DNA of 64,000 nt from Okapia johnstoni (GCA_024291935.2 CM044320.1:36486001-36550000), one strand, 5' to 3'; shown: positions 1-11,422, counted from the first letter of the stretch. A program made the numbers and translations. Notes: a model not told the origin generated them from the sequence alone.

Positions 1-522
1 ATGAGGCCAGGGTTGATGAGGTCTGTGTACTATAACAAGTTGTGTGACTGAAAATGTCTATTTTTTGTACTATTATGTATCATTTTAGAAGTGAAGGCAT
101 TTCTAAATAAGCTGATCTGTAACTTTTTCATTGAAATTATGCAATGTTTCCCTAGAAAATGCATATTTATCAAATATGACAACTATAATTTTAGGGATGT
201 ATGGAACTGTAGCAGGTAAAGGAATAAGGGTAAGATGACTCAACTATAGAACTAATGGCCTTCATTTCAAAACAAAAGGAGGAGATGAATTTTCCCCTTC
301 TGAAGGGAACAGTCCCATTTCTTGACATGAAAACAGTTCTATTTTAAAAGTAAAAGGAAAGTTTAGAAATGTCTCTTCAAAACTACACTTAGAAGTAAAA
401 ATTTTACCAAACTAGTAAATGTTCATTGAAAAAAATTAGAAAATGCAGATAAACCATCGCCAATTATGGTCTCAAAACCATAGAGAACTGCTGTTAGTAT
501 TTTATTATGTGTCTTTACTGAA
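1..522. other. AT-rich sequence, no gene seen
   Basis: No open frame of note and no repeat family I recognise. It looks like ordinary intergenic or intronic DNA up to the first SINE. Confidence 0.6.
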
Positions 523-523
523 T

Positions 524-742
524 GGGTTTCCCTGGTGGCTCAATTGGTAAAGAATCTGCCTGCAATGAAGAAGTCGCAGGTTCAATCCCTGTATCAGGAA
601 GACCCCCTGAAGAAGGAAATGGCAACCCACTCCAGCACTCTTACTTGGGAAATCCCTTGGACAGAGGAGCCTGGTGGGCTACATACAGTTCATAGGGTCA
701 AAAAGAGTTGGATGCAACTGAAGCAACTGAGCACCATACACT
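524..742 (+). mobile_element. Bov-tA SINE, full length, diverged
   Basis: The tRNA-like head (ttccctggtggctca) is followed by a pol III box-B-like GGTTCAATCCC at 579-589, then the body (atggcaacccactccag) and the 3' end (gagttggatgcaactga). Both ends are present, about 219 bp. It has many substitutions, so it is not young. I could not fix a clean target-site duplication. An open frame across it (535-765) is only SINE sequence. Confidence 0.93.
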
Positions 743-774
743 ATGTATGTACACATTCTCACTAGAATGATTAT

Positions 775-985
775 AGTGATACTTACTGAACATTTAATAT
801 GTTCTTATCATATTAGATGCATAGTTAGTTAAACCCCAATGACCTTATATGGTAGTTTCTATTATTCAATCTATTTTACACATGGTAGAATTGAGGCACA
901 ATTTGCTTAGTTTGCTTTTTAGAGTACACGACTGTGTACTGTTAGACAGAGCCTGTTACCAGAGCCCATGAGAGCACGGTGTGAA
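775..985 (+). mobile_element. MIR SINE remnant
   Basis: The order of weakly kept MIR signatures is right: a ctattattcaatctattttacacatgg-like stretch followed by gaattgaggcac, then a 3' part matching 'ccagagcccatg' near 958-970. It is old and heavily substituted, and is called by pattern rather than alignment. Confidence 0.6.
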
Positions 986-1041
986 TATTATTAATATTTG
1001 GAAAGCAACTTATCCACTTAAAAACTTATTGTGAACATCTT

Positions 1042-1243
1042 ACTGTGGTGGCTCAGCTGGTAAAGAATCCGCCTGCAATGCGGGAGACCTGGGTTCAATC
1101 CCTGGGTTGGGAAGATCCCCTGGAGAAGGGAACGGCTACCCACTCCAGTGTTCTGGCCTGGAGAATTCCATGGTCTGGAATGGAACAGTTCATGGGGTTG
1201 CAAAGAGTCAGACACGACTGAGAGACTTTCACTTTCACTTTCC
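1042..1243 (+). mobile_element. Bov-tA SINE
   Basis: Box-B-like GGTTCAATCCC lies at 1092-1102, followed by the gaagatcccctggagaa body and the cagacacgactgag 3' end. It closes with a short tandem tail of actttc units. The first bases of the head are missing, so it is slightly 5' truncated. It is closer to consensus than the copy at 524-742 and probably younger. Confidence 0.94.
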
Positions 1244-4085
1244 TGTGTCACTAAAATTATATATCTACATCATTTTTAAATGATTGTGTAGGGCTTATTT
1301 ATAAACATGCATCTCAACTTATTCATGCCCTACTTCAGGGTATCCAACGATTTCAATCTGGAAATTTAAAAAAATTTATGCCATACATTCTTGAAGTTAA
1401 TCATTGCTCATCTACCTAATGATGAGGTTAGAATAAAGTTAAATTGCTTAATAGACCTTGTATTTACAACTTGTTATTTCTTAGCAACCCCCATTTCTTC
1501 TTGGAGTAAAAGAATCTGTCGTTTTTCAGGAGTATGGGCCAGTATTGTGTTGGGAAATGTTTTCTGTCCATGGTTTACACCACTCTTCTTCCTGCTGCTC
1601 AGCTTGTTTCTGGGGACCTGCAAGATGCAGGTGAAAGAGAAGGGCATCGTGCTGTTTGGATTGTGCTTGGTTTTCGATCTCAAAGTAAGAGAAACTGTAA
1701 GTTACTTGGCTGTTTTGATATCAAGCAGGAAGACTATACAGAGAAATTTTCTTAAAATGCTGCTTTTCAAATTCTCATTGAAAATATAAATAGGAATAGA
1801 ACTTTTTTCAAATGTGATCTCCTAAGGGACCCCATCATAATAAAAATATGTATTTTGCTAGTATAAATTTATTTTATAAATCCAAGTTTCAACATTTACT
1901 TTTTATAAAATTCATATAAAGAATTATGAAGTTTTTTTGGTGAACAAAAATTTTGGAGTTAAAAATTACCTGTTAGCTACAAATGTATTATCTGTACCTA
2001 GTTTATTTCAGCTTTTGCTTTGATTAACCATGATTGAGAAAACTCTCAGTTCATACAAATAAGTATTTGCCAAAGTTTTTTTATAGCTTATCATGAATTT
2101 CTTTATAGTCTTCAATTAAATAGATCCAAACATTTGATAATGATCAAATAAGAAATTTTCATTTCAGAGTTGTGTCCTTGAATAACAACTTCTCACAAGA
2201 CTTATAAAAGAAATGACAGTAGAAAACCACTAATATTTATAGTAATCATTGCAACTACTTATAATAAAATGTTGTCAAAACATATGTTCACTAGCTTGGT
2301 TGTAATAATCACAACATACATGTTTATCAAAACATCAGTTAACTGCACCTTGATTGTATACAATTTTTATTCGTCAATTATGCAAAGAGATGACAAGAAA
2401 GAGAAATCCCAGGCCGGCCCAACTAAGGGGAGTCAACGAGCTGGGTTCATGGGAGGGCAAGGATGTTGACCCAGGATTTCCTAGTCTGGTGATGATTGTC
2501 CCCGACAGGTGGACAGTGATCCACTGCCTGATTTTGTGACAATTCAGCATGAAGATTAAGTGTAAACATGTCTTTCAAAGATCTGTCCTGTAACCTGTCT
2601 GATTTGGCTTTAAATAAGTGAGCACAGAGGGAATGTTCTTGTGTTTGTCACTTGCCACAATCACAGAGACACACTTTATACAATGAGAAACCACACATCC
2701 TTTGGCTTGAGCTATTTTTCCCCACCCCCAAACCCTTGAGCCCTCTCTAGCTGCACTATCTGACCTATACTTTTTTTACAACTTTCTTCAACCTTCCTCC
2801 TCCTTCCCCGGGTTGAGCCCTGGGCAGCTTCTCCTGGTGTGGCTAGAAGACAACCAGGCACATTATTGTTAACATAAAAGCCCAGGATCATTATGCCTGT
2901 TGGAATTTCACAAAACACACAAGAAAAACAGGTGATACTTTGGAGTCACATGTTATATTCAAATAAGAACTTTATTTAGTAGCCTATTTTCATTAAAAAA
3001 TTAAACATATGCATTTTTACCTATAGGTAATTAATGAAAAGAATGGCGGAGGTACATGCCAAGTTTAAGCACATACTGCAGTTTTCTTCACCTATTAAAC
3101 CCATAAATAGCAGCCATTTGACATGCAGATTTTGAAATTTTTAATGGTAGTAATTAAAGCCTTAACTCTTTTAAACTTTTTTGTTTTTGCAATTGCTTTG
3201 TTTTCCTGACTTGTCAGATGGAGAATTTTATCTGGGAAAAAAAAAAAACTGTTGGATTTTTGGTTTGTTTGTTTGTTTGAAGCTCCTATGTCTTTATTCT
3301 CCTTGACATGAAGATAACAGTGCTATTGAGGGCCTGGAAACTGGGATGAGTCATTATTACATTCTGATCACCTTCCTGCCTGGGCGTGTGATCCTTGGAG
3401 AATGTTTAATGCTCTGTAAATCCCAGAGGGTGAAGTACAGGCAGGAGCCAGTTATCACATTGACCCAGGCTCGTGCCTGGCATACATCTGACGGCAAAGC
3501 TTCAACAGTGCCTGAGAGCAGTGAGCCAGAGGGCCTCCCCTCAGCTTATATGAGGATGCCTCTCCTCTCTTTCCTCTCAACTGATAGGAGTAATTGTACT
3601 GCCTGGCTAACTTTTTAGAAAGTGACCTATAAACCCTCGCTTCTCATTTTTTTTCTTGTATCCACCTTGTCTCTGTGTCCTAACTTCTTTCAGCTTTGAC
3701 TCACTGATAGCAGAAGGATATGACAGCTGACTGCAGCTGTGTCCGCTCTCTCATTATTCAGTCCCATCCAGAGCTATTTTAATGTCCCCACTGAAGTCTT
3801 GTCTCCTCTGGTCTCGGGACTCTCCAGCCCACTATTACCAGCACCCCTTTCTCTTCTTTCACCTGTCACTGTGGAGTCAGGCCTTTCTCCATGGGAATAA
3901 TTATTTCTTTTTCTCTGAATAATCCTTCTTGACCTTCTTCATAATAAATTAGCAGAAGTCCTATGGAAAGAATAATACTGCTGATATGTAGCTTAGAAGG
4001 CCCACAAAGCATAATTTCAATTTTTGTACTTCTCAAACCATATGAAAGGTGAAAGTGACACCCAGCACCTCTGCCTATACGGAAA
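1244..4085. other. Mostly unique sequence, no supported gene
   Basis: About 2.8 kb with no repeat I can name with confidence. The longest frame is 1391-1789 (+, 132 aa), with a hydrophobic middle but no motif, no codon pattern and no recognised homologue. Part of it is preceded by a pyrimidine-rich tract ending in cag (near 1530) and followed by a gt dinucleotide, but that alone does not support an exon. A frame at 3346-3618 (+, 90 aa) is equally unsupported. The 3640-3870 part is less AT-rich than its surroundings. Confidence 0.5.
3260..3279. repeat. (GTTT)n microsatellite, short
   Basis: About four to five tandem gttt units inside a T/G-rich stretch. Confidence 0.85.
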
Positions 4086-4089
4086 CATT

Positions 4090-4316
4090 CATTTGCATTC
4101 AGCATGTACCCTGTGTGTGTTTCCTGCTCTGCTGGGCATTAGGCAAGCCAAATACAAGACAGATGATTCCTGACCTCAAAGAACTTCTAGTTGGCTGGAT
4201 AATGCAGATACCACACAGTATGTACAGTAAAACTGATTACAATTGTGACAAGTGCTATAAAGGGGAAGTTCAGAATGTCATGAAAGCATGTAACAGGGAG
4301 CCTGTCCAACAACAGT
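4090..4316 (+). mobile_element. L2-type ancient LINE 3' remnant
   Basis: It reads like the common mammalian L2 3' region: 'tgctgggcattag', then 'cctgacctcaaagaactt', then 'gacaagtgctataaa' in the expected order. Strongly decayed. The exact subfamily cannot be given without alignment. Confidence 0.45.
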
Positions 4317-4740
4317 AGTATTTCTTGAGTGCTGACCATCTACCATCCAACCTTTCCAAAAGTGAAAGTGAAGTCTCTCAGTCGTGTCTGACTCTTTGCA
4401 ACCCCATGAACTATACAGTCTATGGTTCTCCAGGCCAGAATACTGAAGTAGGTAGCCTTTCCCTTCTCCAGGGGATCTTTGCAACCCAGGGATCGAACCC
4501 AGGTCTCCTGCATTGCAGGCAGATTCTTTACCAGCTGAGCCACAAGAGAAACTCACCTTCCCAGCAACCCCACAAGATAAGGACTAGGTACTACTTTCAT
4601 TTCACAGAGGAGGAAACAGGCTCAAAGAATAATGGGTCCAAAGTGAAACAGCTAATGAGGAATGTAGTCAGGTTTTGGACCTAAGTTTGTGTGACTCTGG
4701 AGACCATGTCACTAACCTTTGTGCAACACTGCCTCCTCCT
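4317..4740 (+). mobile_element. MIR SINE, split by a Bov-tA insertion
   Basis: The left part (4317-4360) has the MIR start (agtatttcttgagtgctgac). The right part (4556-4740) has the central and 3' signatures: caaccccacaagataagg, tttcacagaggaggaaac, aaagtgaaacagctaatgagg and a final ctgcctcctcc. The 195-bp gap between them is filled by an antisense Bov-tA SINE, so the MIR was there first. Confidence 0.8.
4361..4549 (-). mobile_element. Bov-tA SINE inserted in a MIR
   Basis: Read on the minus strand it runs from a gtggctcagctggtaaagaa head to the agtcagacacgactgag tail with repeated actttc units (seen on + as agtgaaagtgaagt). The flanks 'aacctttcc' and 'caccttccc' may be a worn target-site duplication. 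Confidence 0.93.
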
Positions 4741-4789
4741 CCCATGGAAGGAACACAGGACAAGGGTCAGGAGACCTCCTGGCACATCT

Positions 4790-5425
4790 GCTGACAAGGC
4801 CTGGGCTCACATTTGTACCTGAAACAGTTATGCTAGTCAAGGTCCTCCCACTGCATCTGGATAGACTCTCTGACTGCTCTGACCAACAGAGCACCTTTGA
4901 CAGGAGCGGTTTACTGTGTTCCTTTCCTTATCCAGATGTTAAGTGACTGGCAACTTCCATATCCTGTCTCTTGGGAAGCTCTTTCTGAGAGAAGCCAACC
5001 ATCAGGTGAGAAATTCCACCACCGTGAGACTACCATACTGTGGAAAGTTCAAGCTATCTGGGTGGAAAGGCTGTGTTGAAAGAGCGAGCTACCCAGCCTG
5101 CCTTAACTGTTAGGGCCGTTAGAGCACAGCCACCAGGAAAGCGTGAAGAAATTTTTAGTCATTCCAGGCCCACCAGATTCAACCAGGAGAAGAGTCCGAG
5201 AAACAAGTAGACTGCCGGAGCCAAGGGCCCAGGCATATATAGTATGTACAGCTATTCAGGCCACTCCAGCCAAAGTTCTAGTCCTCCTGGTACACACAGA
5301 AGCTAATCACCCCATGTCCTGCCTGAATTCCTGCTCAGCATGGCGGCCTAAGAAAATGTTTGGTATTTTACTGTCCTAGATATGGGGTGGTTTGTTACAC
5401 AGCAGATACTTTGAGAATCTAATAT
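4790..5425 (+). mobile_element. MLT1-like (ERVL-MaLR) LTR remnant
   Basis: The 3' end carries the signature of many MaLR-type LTRs, a 'ggggtggtttgttacacag' block at about 5384-5403. Upstream is a moderately GC-rich stretch without long frames. The family is inferred from the 3' block only, and the left boundary is approximate. Open frames here (4897-5079, 5143-5379) are not genes. Confidence 0.4.
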
Positions 5426-6049
5426 AAGCAATAAACCTTCTTCCTACGATGAAGCACATATACACCCTATTTTCATCCTATCTTAAGGTCCACATTCCCG
5501 AAATTTATCTGCTAACTCTAGACAAACTGCCTGGTCACCAGACATTTTCTGAGGCCTTCAGTTTTATGGCTCAGGCTACAGGAAAATAAAACAGAAGCAA
5601 AGACAATTTTTGGAGGCACTTCGACCAGTGGAATTTATTCCTAAATTAAATTCAGGCTGCAAGTGTGAAAAGGGATTTCTTTACTAGACATCTTCTTTTG
5701 GAAGGACATTTTTATGAAAGTGCATTTTCATTTCTTTTAAAGAATTGTGTAATTCCTAACATAAAGTACAAAGAAAAACAATGAATATTTGTGTTCCCAC
5801 CACAAGCTCTATTAAGTCTTGACACTGAAATATATATGCCTCATCTTTATTAAACTTACAGAAACATTTTAAATCTCTTGTCCCACTTCCTACATCAGTC
5901 TTCTCCCTCACTAGAAGTAACTATGATACTGAATTTGCTGTTTATTGTTACTATCCATATGTTATTACTACTAATTTATAAGTATATAACAATAATGAAC
6001 AAATAGCATTGTTTGATTTGTTTTCAAACTTCGAATAAAGGTTATATAG
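5426..6049. other. AT-rich sequence, no gene seen
   Basis: No frame above chance and no recognised repeat. Confidence 0.55.
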
Positions 6050-6700
6050 GGAAGCAAAATTTGCCACCCAAAAATGTGTCTCTTTTACATGAGGATTAAT
6101 TTAGACTGATTATTTTTAAGAATCCGAAGATTTAGGAAGTTTTTCTTGTTGTCTCTCCCTTAGCTGCCTAAAAGAATATAGATAACAGAATAGAATAATA
6201 TTCTGCTAACAGAATAGAGTTATCTCCAGAGATATCTGCAAAGAACAGAGGCTAGTTATGTTGGGGGAAGCTCATTAGGACCTGGAGGTCAGAGTCCCAT
6301 TCTGTGTCTCTTTGTCTCTGAATGACCCAGCAAACTTTACCAAATATTTGCTTTTCTATCTCCTCGTGACTTTGCTTCTTCCCACTAGACTTTCCAAACC
6401 ACTACCCCCAGCATTCTCTTTTCTCTTCGGTTGAAGATGGTATTTACGGTGAGGGCTTTGGCTATTTTGGCAAGTTACTCTGTTCTCCCAAGACTCCCAG
6501 AGGCATACATGTTATTAAACTTTTGTTTAACTTCTGTTTATCTCTCTCCTGCCAATTTAATTCTTTAAAGACCAACTGATAGGGATAGAGTATGACAGTT
6601 ACAGGAAAGTAGTCAGAACCTTGTGACACAAACCAGACCGGTTTAACAATGAAACCATGCAATAAAAGCACAAGATATGCTCCAGGCCATTAAGTGGGGA
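6050..6700 (+). mobile_element. ERVL-type solitary LTR remnant
   Basis: An LTR-like U3-R-U5 order is visible. A T/C-rich stretch with 'ctgttctcccaagactccc' is followed by a poly(A)-signal-like attaaa (6512-6517), a T-rich R/U5 boundary and 'ccaatttaattcttt' (6552-6566), which is typical of mammalian ERVL-class LTRs. No internal retroviral genes are present, so it is a solitary LTR. Subfamily uncertain. Confidence 0.5.
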
Positions 6701-6892
6701 AAAAAAAAAATGAGGCCTGCATCCTGCTAGTCAAGGTCAGCAATATAATGATCCTTAGAACAAGCACCTCTGCATGTACCAAGGACGGGAATATAAGGGA
6801 AAGGTGACATTCCAAAGTACAAGACCTTCATTATACTGAAACCTGAGATGATTTCACATATTTTAACATGTTTTAGTATGTTATCACCCTTC

Positions 6893-7181
6893 CCTGAACA
6901 CTCATTGGACGGACTGATGCTGAAGCTGAGGCTCCAGTATTTCGATCATCTGATGCAAATAGCTGACTCATTGGAAAAGTCCCTGATGCTGGGGAAGATT
7001 AAGGGCAGAAGGAGAAGAGCGCATCAGAGGATGAGATGGCTGGCTAGATGGCATCACTGGTGCAATGGACATGAACCTGGGCAAACTTTGGGAGATGGTG
7101 AGGGACAGGGAGGTCTGGCATGCTACAGTCCATGGGATCACAACGAATCAGCCACAACTGGGAAACTGAACAATAACAAAT
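6893..7181 (+). mobile_element. BovB LINE 3' fragment, old subfamily
   Basis: It begins in the C-terminal coding part (cattggacggactgatgctg) and reaches the 3' end (ggaaactgaacaataacaa). It carries variants not seen in most other copies here, such as 'aactttgggagatggtgagg'. The tail is of the AAC type, not TGAAC. The next 20 or so bases (7182-7200) match what follows the BovB at 39835. The 115-aa frame over it is a relic of the reverse-transcriptase C terminus. Confidence 0.92.
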
Positions 7182-7254
7182 GGAATCTAGACTAATAGGA
7201 CCACTTTCTCCTCCTCAAGGGCTCAGGACCCTTCCTCCTTGAGGACCCCCTGAC

Positions 7255-7998
7255 TCCTTATCAACCTACCTAAAAATTAACTCTCTCAATATTGTATACC
7301 TCCAAGTCCCCCACCGTTACATTGTTCCTCTCTCCCTTCTCACTTGTAACCACTAGTTTGTTCTATGAGTCTGTTTCTTTTTTGTTATATTCCTCAGTTT
7401 TCGTACTTTTTAGATTCCACATATAAGTGATATCATACAGTATATTTCTTTCTCTGTCTGGCTTATTTCACTCAGCATTATGCCCTCCAAGTCTATCCAT
7501 CTTGCTACAAGTGGCAAAATTTCTTTTTTATGACCAAGTAGTATTCCATGTGTGTGTGTGTGTGTGTGTATACCACTTTTTCTTTTTATTTGTTTCACCA
7601 TTCATATGTTGATGGTTGTTTCCATATCTTGGAAACTGTAAAATAAATGCCGCTGTGAACATTGGGGAGCATGTATCTTTTTTAATTAGTGGTTTATGTT
7701 TTTTCAGTTATGTATACACGAGTGGAATTTCTGGGTCGTATAATAGTTCTGTTTTTAGTTTTTGAGAAATCCCCATGCTGTTCTCTACAGTGGCTGTACC
7801 AGTTTAGATTCCACTAATAGGGTGCAAGGCTTCCCTTTTCTCCACATCCTCATCAGCATTTGTTGTTTGTTTTCTTTTTGATGATAGCCATTCTGACCAA
7901 TGTGAAGTGATATTTTATTGTGGTTCTGATTTGCATTTCTCTAATGATTAGCAATGCTAAACATTTTTTCATGTGCCTGTTGGCCATCTATAGGTCTA
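7255..7998 (-). mobile_element. L1 LINE 3' region, antisense
   Basis: On the minus strand this is the end of L1 ORF2 and the start of the 3' UTR. Landmarks on + include ccacatataagtgatatca, gtctggcttatttcactcag, agtattccatgtgtg and 'ttgcatttctctaatgatta', which are standard antisense L1 landmarks. Many frameshifts and no intact frame. The left boundary is soft. Confidence 0.85.
7548..7570. repeat. (TG)n microsatellite in L1
   Basis: About 10 TG units, just after 'attccatg' of the antisense L1. Confidence 0.9.
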
Positions 7999-8083
7999 AG
8001 TGTTGTTTTAATGTTTTATTTTCATACCCTGCATTTCACCGTTTTTCTCCAAAGTAGAAAACAGTGTATAAATTATCCTCATA

Positions 8084-8513
8084 AAGTAAGTCCCCTACAA
8101 ACCTTCAAGTTTCAAACTTTCAAAGATGCAAATGTGTTCCATCAACGTCAGGCATGAGTGAAACTGCAGCTTGCCCTCCATCTCCTATTGCTAATGATCC
8201 TTCAGCTCTACCATCTCCTACCTCCTCTCTCTCTTCCACTCAGTAACTCTTCTTTCCTGTTCACTCAATGCCAGCCCCTGAATGTACTACTATACTTATC
8301 AAGGTACTGTAACTTGAAAATGTTTTCTTTACTTTTTGTGTGTACTTTAATGTATTATTTGTGTGAAAAGTATTATAAACCTATTGCAGCACAGTACTAT
8401 ATTGCTGATAGTGCTGGTGGGACACCTAGGCTAGCTTTGTTGGGCTTATGAACAAATCGGACTTACAAATTCAATCTCAGAACACAACTCACTCATATGT
8501 ACGGGAGTTACTG
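8084..8513 (+). mobile_element. Pogo/Tc1-type DNA transposon remnant with TA duplication
   Basis: The ends are imperfect inverted repeats: AAGTAAGTCCCCTACAAA at the left, and CAGTAACTCCCGTACATA as the complement of the right. Each is flanked by TA (8082-8083 and 8514-8515), the duplication of the Tc1/mariner-pogo superfamily. The element is 430 bp. A frame at 8154-8246 gives a Ser/Pro-rich end of about 30 aa, which could be the decayed C terminus of a Tigger-like transposase. Family name not confirmed. Confidence 0.7.
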
Positions 8514-8515
8514 TA

Positions 8516-9263
8516 TTATTTAATGTATTAAAGTAGAATGTTAAAGTTTTATTTCACATATATAATGCTAGAGAGGCCAATTATATTTCTGATCATCATT
8601 AAAAACCTCATATCAATTTTAAGAGGATCTTGAGTTAATGAAGGAAGTTTGCAGGTGATAGGAAAAAAAATTTATGATTAAATTAGGTATTGTTAATAAA
8701 TAAAAATCTTCTCTTCAGATCAAAATTTTACATCCCTTTCCTGCAGTTTGAACACCTTTCCTTATTGTTGATTCAGATGAGTAGCTCCTGACTTCATTGA
8801 GTTGCTACCTGTCAAAACTGAAATTACAGAAAGAACAAGGTGTGAAATTAAATAATGAGTCAACATGGAAAATGCAGCCAATGATGATTGCGAAATCATA
8901 TTTGATTAACAGATATGATTCACCTTAAAGTCTCCAGATAAACAGCTTAAGCCTAATTAATAGGTGAATGTTCTTAACTCAGAGCACAAACAATGTGTTT
9001 CAGACACATTGTACACAATCTGTCTTCAGATTTTTTAAAGGGTTTTTTCCCAGCTTCTGCTTGTGACACTTCTACTTTCTTTCACTTTCCTTCATTCGTT
9101 CTCATATTAATTTTCCTTCTTTAAAAATGTGCTAGGACATATGCTCATGGGAAGTAGAATATTCTGGTCTGTAATTGTATACCTGATGATGACTACATAA
9201 AGACAACTGTCACTAAACTTGATGAAGTAGGTAGGAGACAGTGGTGGGCGATAAAGGAGCAGT
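8516..9263. other. AT-rich sequence, no gene seen
   Basis: No recognised repeat and no frame worth reporting. Confidence 0.55.
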
Positions 9264-9561
9264 AGTTTTGTTGCCGGAGAAGGCAATGGCACCCCACTCC
9301 AGTACTCTTGCCTGGAAAATCCCATGGAAGGAGGAGCCTGGTAAGCTATAGTCCATGGGGTCGCTAAGAGTCGGACACGACTGAGCGACTTCACTTTCAC
9401 TTTTCCCTTTCATGCACTGGAGAAAGAAATGGCAACCCACTCCAGTATTCTTGCCTGGAGAATCCTAGGGACGGCGGAGCCTGGTGAGCTGCCGTCTATG
9501 GGGTCGCACTGAGTCAGACACGACTGAAGCGATTTAGCAGCAGCAGCAGCAGTTTTGTTGC
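9264..9561 (+). mobile_element. Bov-A2 SINE dimer with exact TSD
   Basis: Two Bov-A monomers in tandem (9275-9410 and about 9419-9550) separated by an actttc-rich linker, ending in (CAG)n. Each monomer has the accccactccagta/acccactccagta core and a cagacacgactga or cggacacgactga end. The flanks are identical copies of AGTTTTGTTGC at 9264-9274 and 9551-9561. There is no tRNA head, as expected for Bov-A2. Low divergence. Confidence 0.96.
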
Positions 9562-9639
9562 AGCATTTGGTAACTGGAATAAACCAAACCAACCAACAGA
9601 ATTATTGTATTGTCTTTTATTATCTGTGTATTTGAACTC

Positions 9640-10332
9640 TATAATTAGAAGCACACATATTTAGAATTACTATATCCTCTTGTGAATTAACATTTCATTG
9701 TTATGGAATTTCCCCTTTTACCAACAGTAATATTTCTCGTTCATGTGTCCAATAAGTCTAATACTAATACAGCTACTACAGTAACTTTTCATTAGTATTT
9801 GCATGGAAATTTTCCTATGCTTTTACTCTTAATTTATGTAATTCTTTATATTTAAAGTGAATTTCCTTTATTGTGCAAGTCTGAGGTGGCACAAGTGGTA
9901 AAGAACCCACCTGCCAGTGCAGGAGACATTAGAGATGTGGGTTTGATCCGTGGGTCAGGAAGAGTCCCTGGAGGAGGGCATGGCAACCCACTCCAGTATT
10001 CTTGCCTGGAGAATTCCAAGGACAAAGGAGCCTGGTGGGCTACAGTCCATGGGGTCACAAAGAGTCGGACATGACTGAAGTGACATAGCACACACACACG
10101 TATTTTGGGTCTTGCTTTTGTCACCAAATCTGACATTGCATTGTTCAGACCATTAATGTAATTATAAATATGTCTGCATTTAAATCTACCACCATGTTAG
10201 TTGTTTCCTACTTGTCCCATTCATTCTTTTTTTCTTTATCCCCTCCTTTTCTGGACTCCTTTGGATTTATTGTATTTTTTTATGATTCTGTTTTGTTTTT
10301 CCAATTTGTTCATTAGTTACACATTTGTTTGG
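9640..10332 (-). mobile_element. Old L1 ORF2 5' region, antisense, split by a SINE
   Basis: Landmarks on + are agaattactatatcctcttg, 'tatttgcatgg', 'gggtcttgcttttgtcacc' and 'taatgtaattataaatatg', which correspond to the endonuclease part of L1 ORF2 on the minus strand. It is interrupted at 9878-10098 by a Bov-tA. It is a separate copy from the L1 block that follows, because the order of L1 parts restarts at 10333 with a 3' UTR. Confidence 0.75.
9878..10098 (+). mobile_element. Bov-tA SINE in antisense L1
   Basis: The head is slightly changed (ctgaggtggcacaagtggt), followed by the body and a 'gtcggacatgactgaag' end, then a short CA repeat tail. L1 sequence resumes at once on the right. Confidence 0.94.
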
Positions 10333-10544
10333 TTATTCTGGGGGTAGGGGCCCTTCGAATTTTATTGAGATATAGTTATTTGATTTACTGTATCATGAAA
10401 TGATTACCACAAGAAGTTTGGAAAACATTCATCATCTCATATAGATTAAAAAAAGAAAAAAAAAATTTCCATGTGATAACAGTTGTCACTCTCTTAACTT
10501 TCATAAATAACATGCAGCACTGTTAATTATGTTAAACACTATAT

Positions 10545-11113
10545 ATTACATCCCATGAAATTAAAAGATGCCTGCTCCTTGGAAGAAAAGCTATGACCAA
10601 CCTAGGCAGCATATTAAAAAACAGAGACATTACTTTGCCAACAAAGGTCCATCTAGTCAAAGCTATGGCTTTTCCAATAGTCATGTATGGATGTGAGAGT
10701 TGGACTATAAAGAAGGCTGAGCACCGAAGAATTGATGCTTTTGAAATGTGGTGTTGGAGAAGACTCTTGAGAGTCCCTTGTACTGCAAGGAGATCCAACC
10801 AGTCCATCCTAAAGGAAATCAGTCCTGAATATTCATTGGAAGGACTGATGCTGATGTTGAAACTCCAACACTTTGGCCACCTGATGTGAAGAACTGACTC
10901 ATTGGAAAAGACCCTGATGCTGAGAAAGATTGAAGGCAAGGAGAAGGGGAAGACAGAGGATGAGATGGTTGGATGGCATCACCGACTCAATGGACATGAG
11001 TTTGAGTAAACTCTGGGAGCTGATGATGGACAGGGAGTCCTGGCGTGCTGCAGCCCATGGACTCACAAAGAGTCAGACATGACTGAGCGACTGAACTGAA
11101 CTGATTACATCCC
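10545..11113 (+). mobile_element. BovB 3' fragment with exact 10-bp TSD
   Basis: The BovB body is 10555-11103 (549 bp), 5' truncated at the 'atgaaattaaaagatgcctg' coding point and ending in the TGAAC-type tail (gaactgaactg). ATTACATCCC is repeated at 10545-10554 and 11104-11113. L1 sequence continues across the duplication, so the empty site is clear. The 98-aa frame at 10593-10889 is part of the C-terminal region after the reverse-transcriptase domain. Confidence 0.97.
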
Positions 11114-11194
11114 TGGCATTTATCTATCTCATAACTGGGGAGGTCTATACCTTTTGACTACCTTCATCAAATTCCCCCTCCCTCCACTCTTTGC

Positions 11195-11422
11195 CTGTGG
11201 TATAGTATAGCATAGTGAAGTCGCTCAGACGTGTCCAACTCTTTGCGACACCATGGACTGTAGCCTACCAGGCTCCTCCGTCCATGGGATTTTCCAGGCA
11301 AGAGTACTGGAGTAGGTTGCCATTTCCTTTCCAGGGGATCTTCCTGACCCAGGGATCGAACCCGGGTCTCCGCATTGTAGGCAGACACTTTACCATCTGA
11401 GCCACCAGGGACAACTGTGGTA
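11195..11422 (-). mobile_element. Bov-tA SINE with 8-bp TSD
   Basis: The body at 11203-11414 reads antisense from the tail side to the gagccaccagggac head. CTGTGGTA is present at 11195-11202 and 11415-11422. The repeated ta/tag units at 11201-11213 are the 3' tail. Confidence 0.95.

Noticed and set aside
1092..1102. tRNA-like box B motifs (GGTTCAATCCC and variants) at many places
   Set aside because: They are the heads of Bov-tA SINEs, followed every time by the SINE body. There is no tRNA cloverleaf with a 3' end, so none is a tRNA gene.
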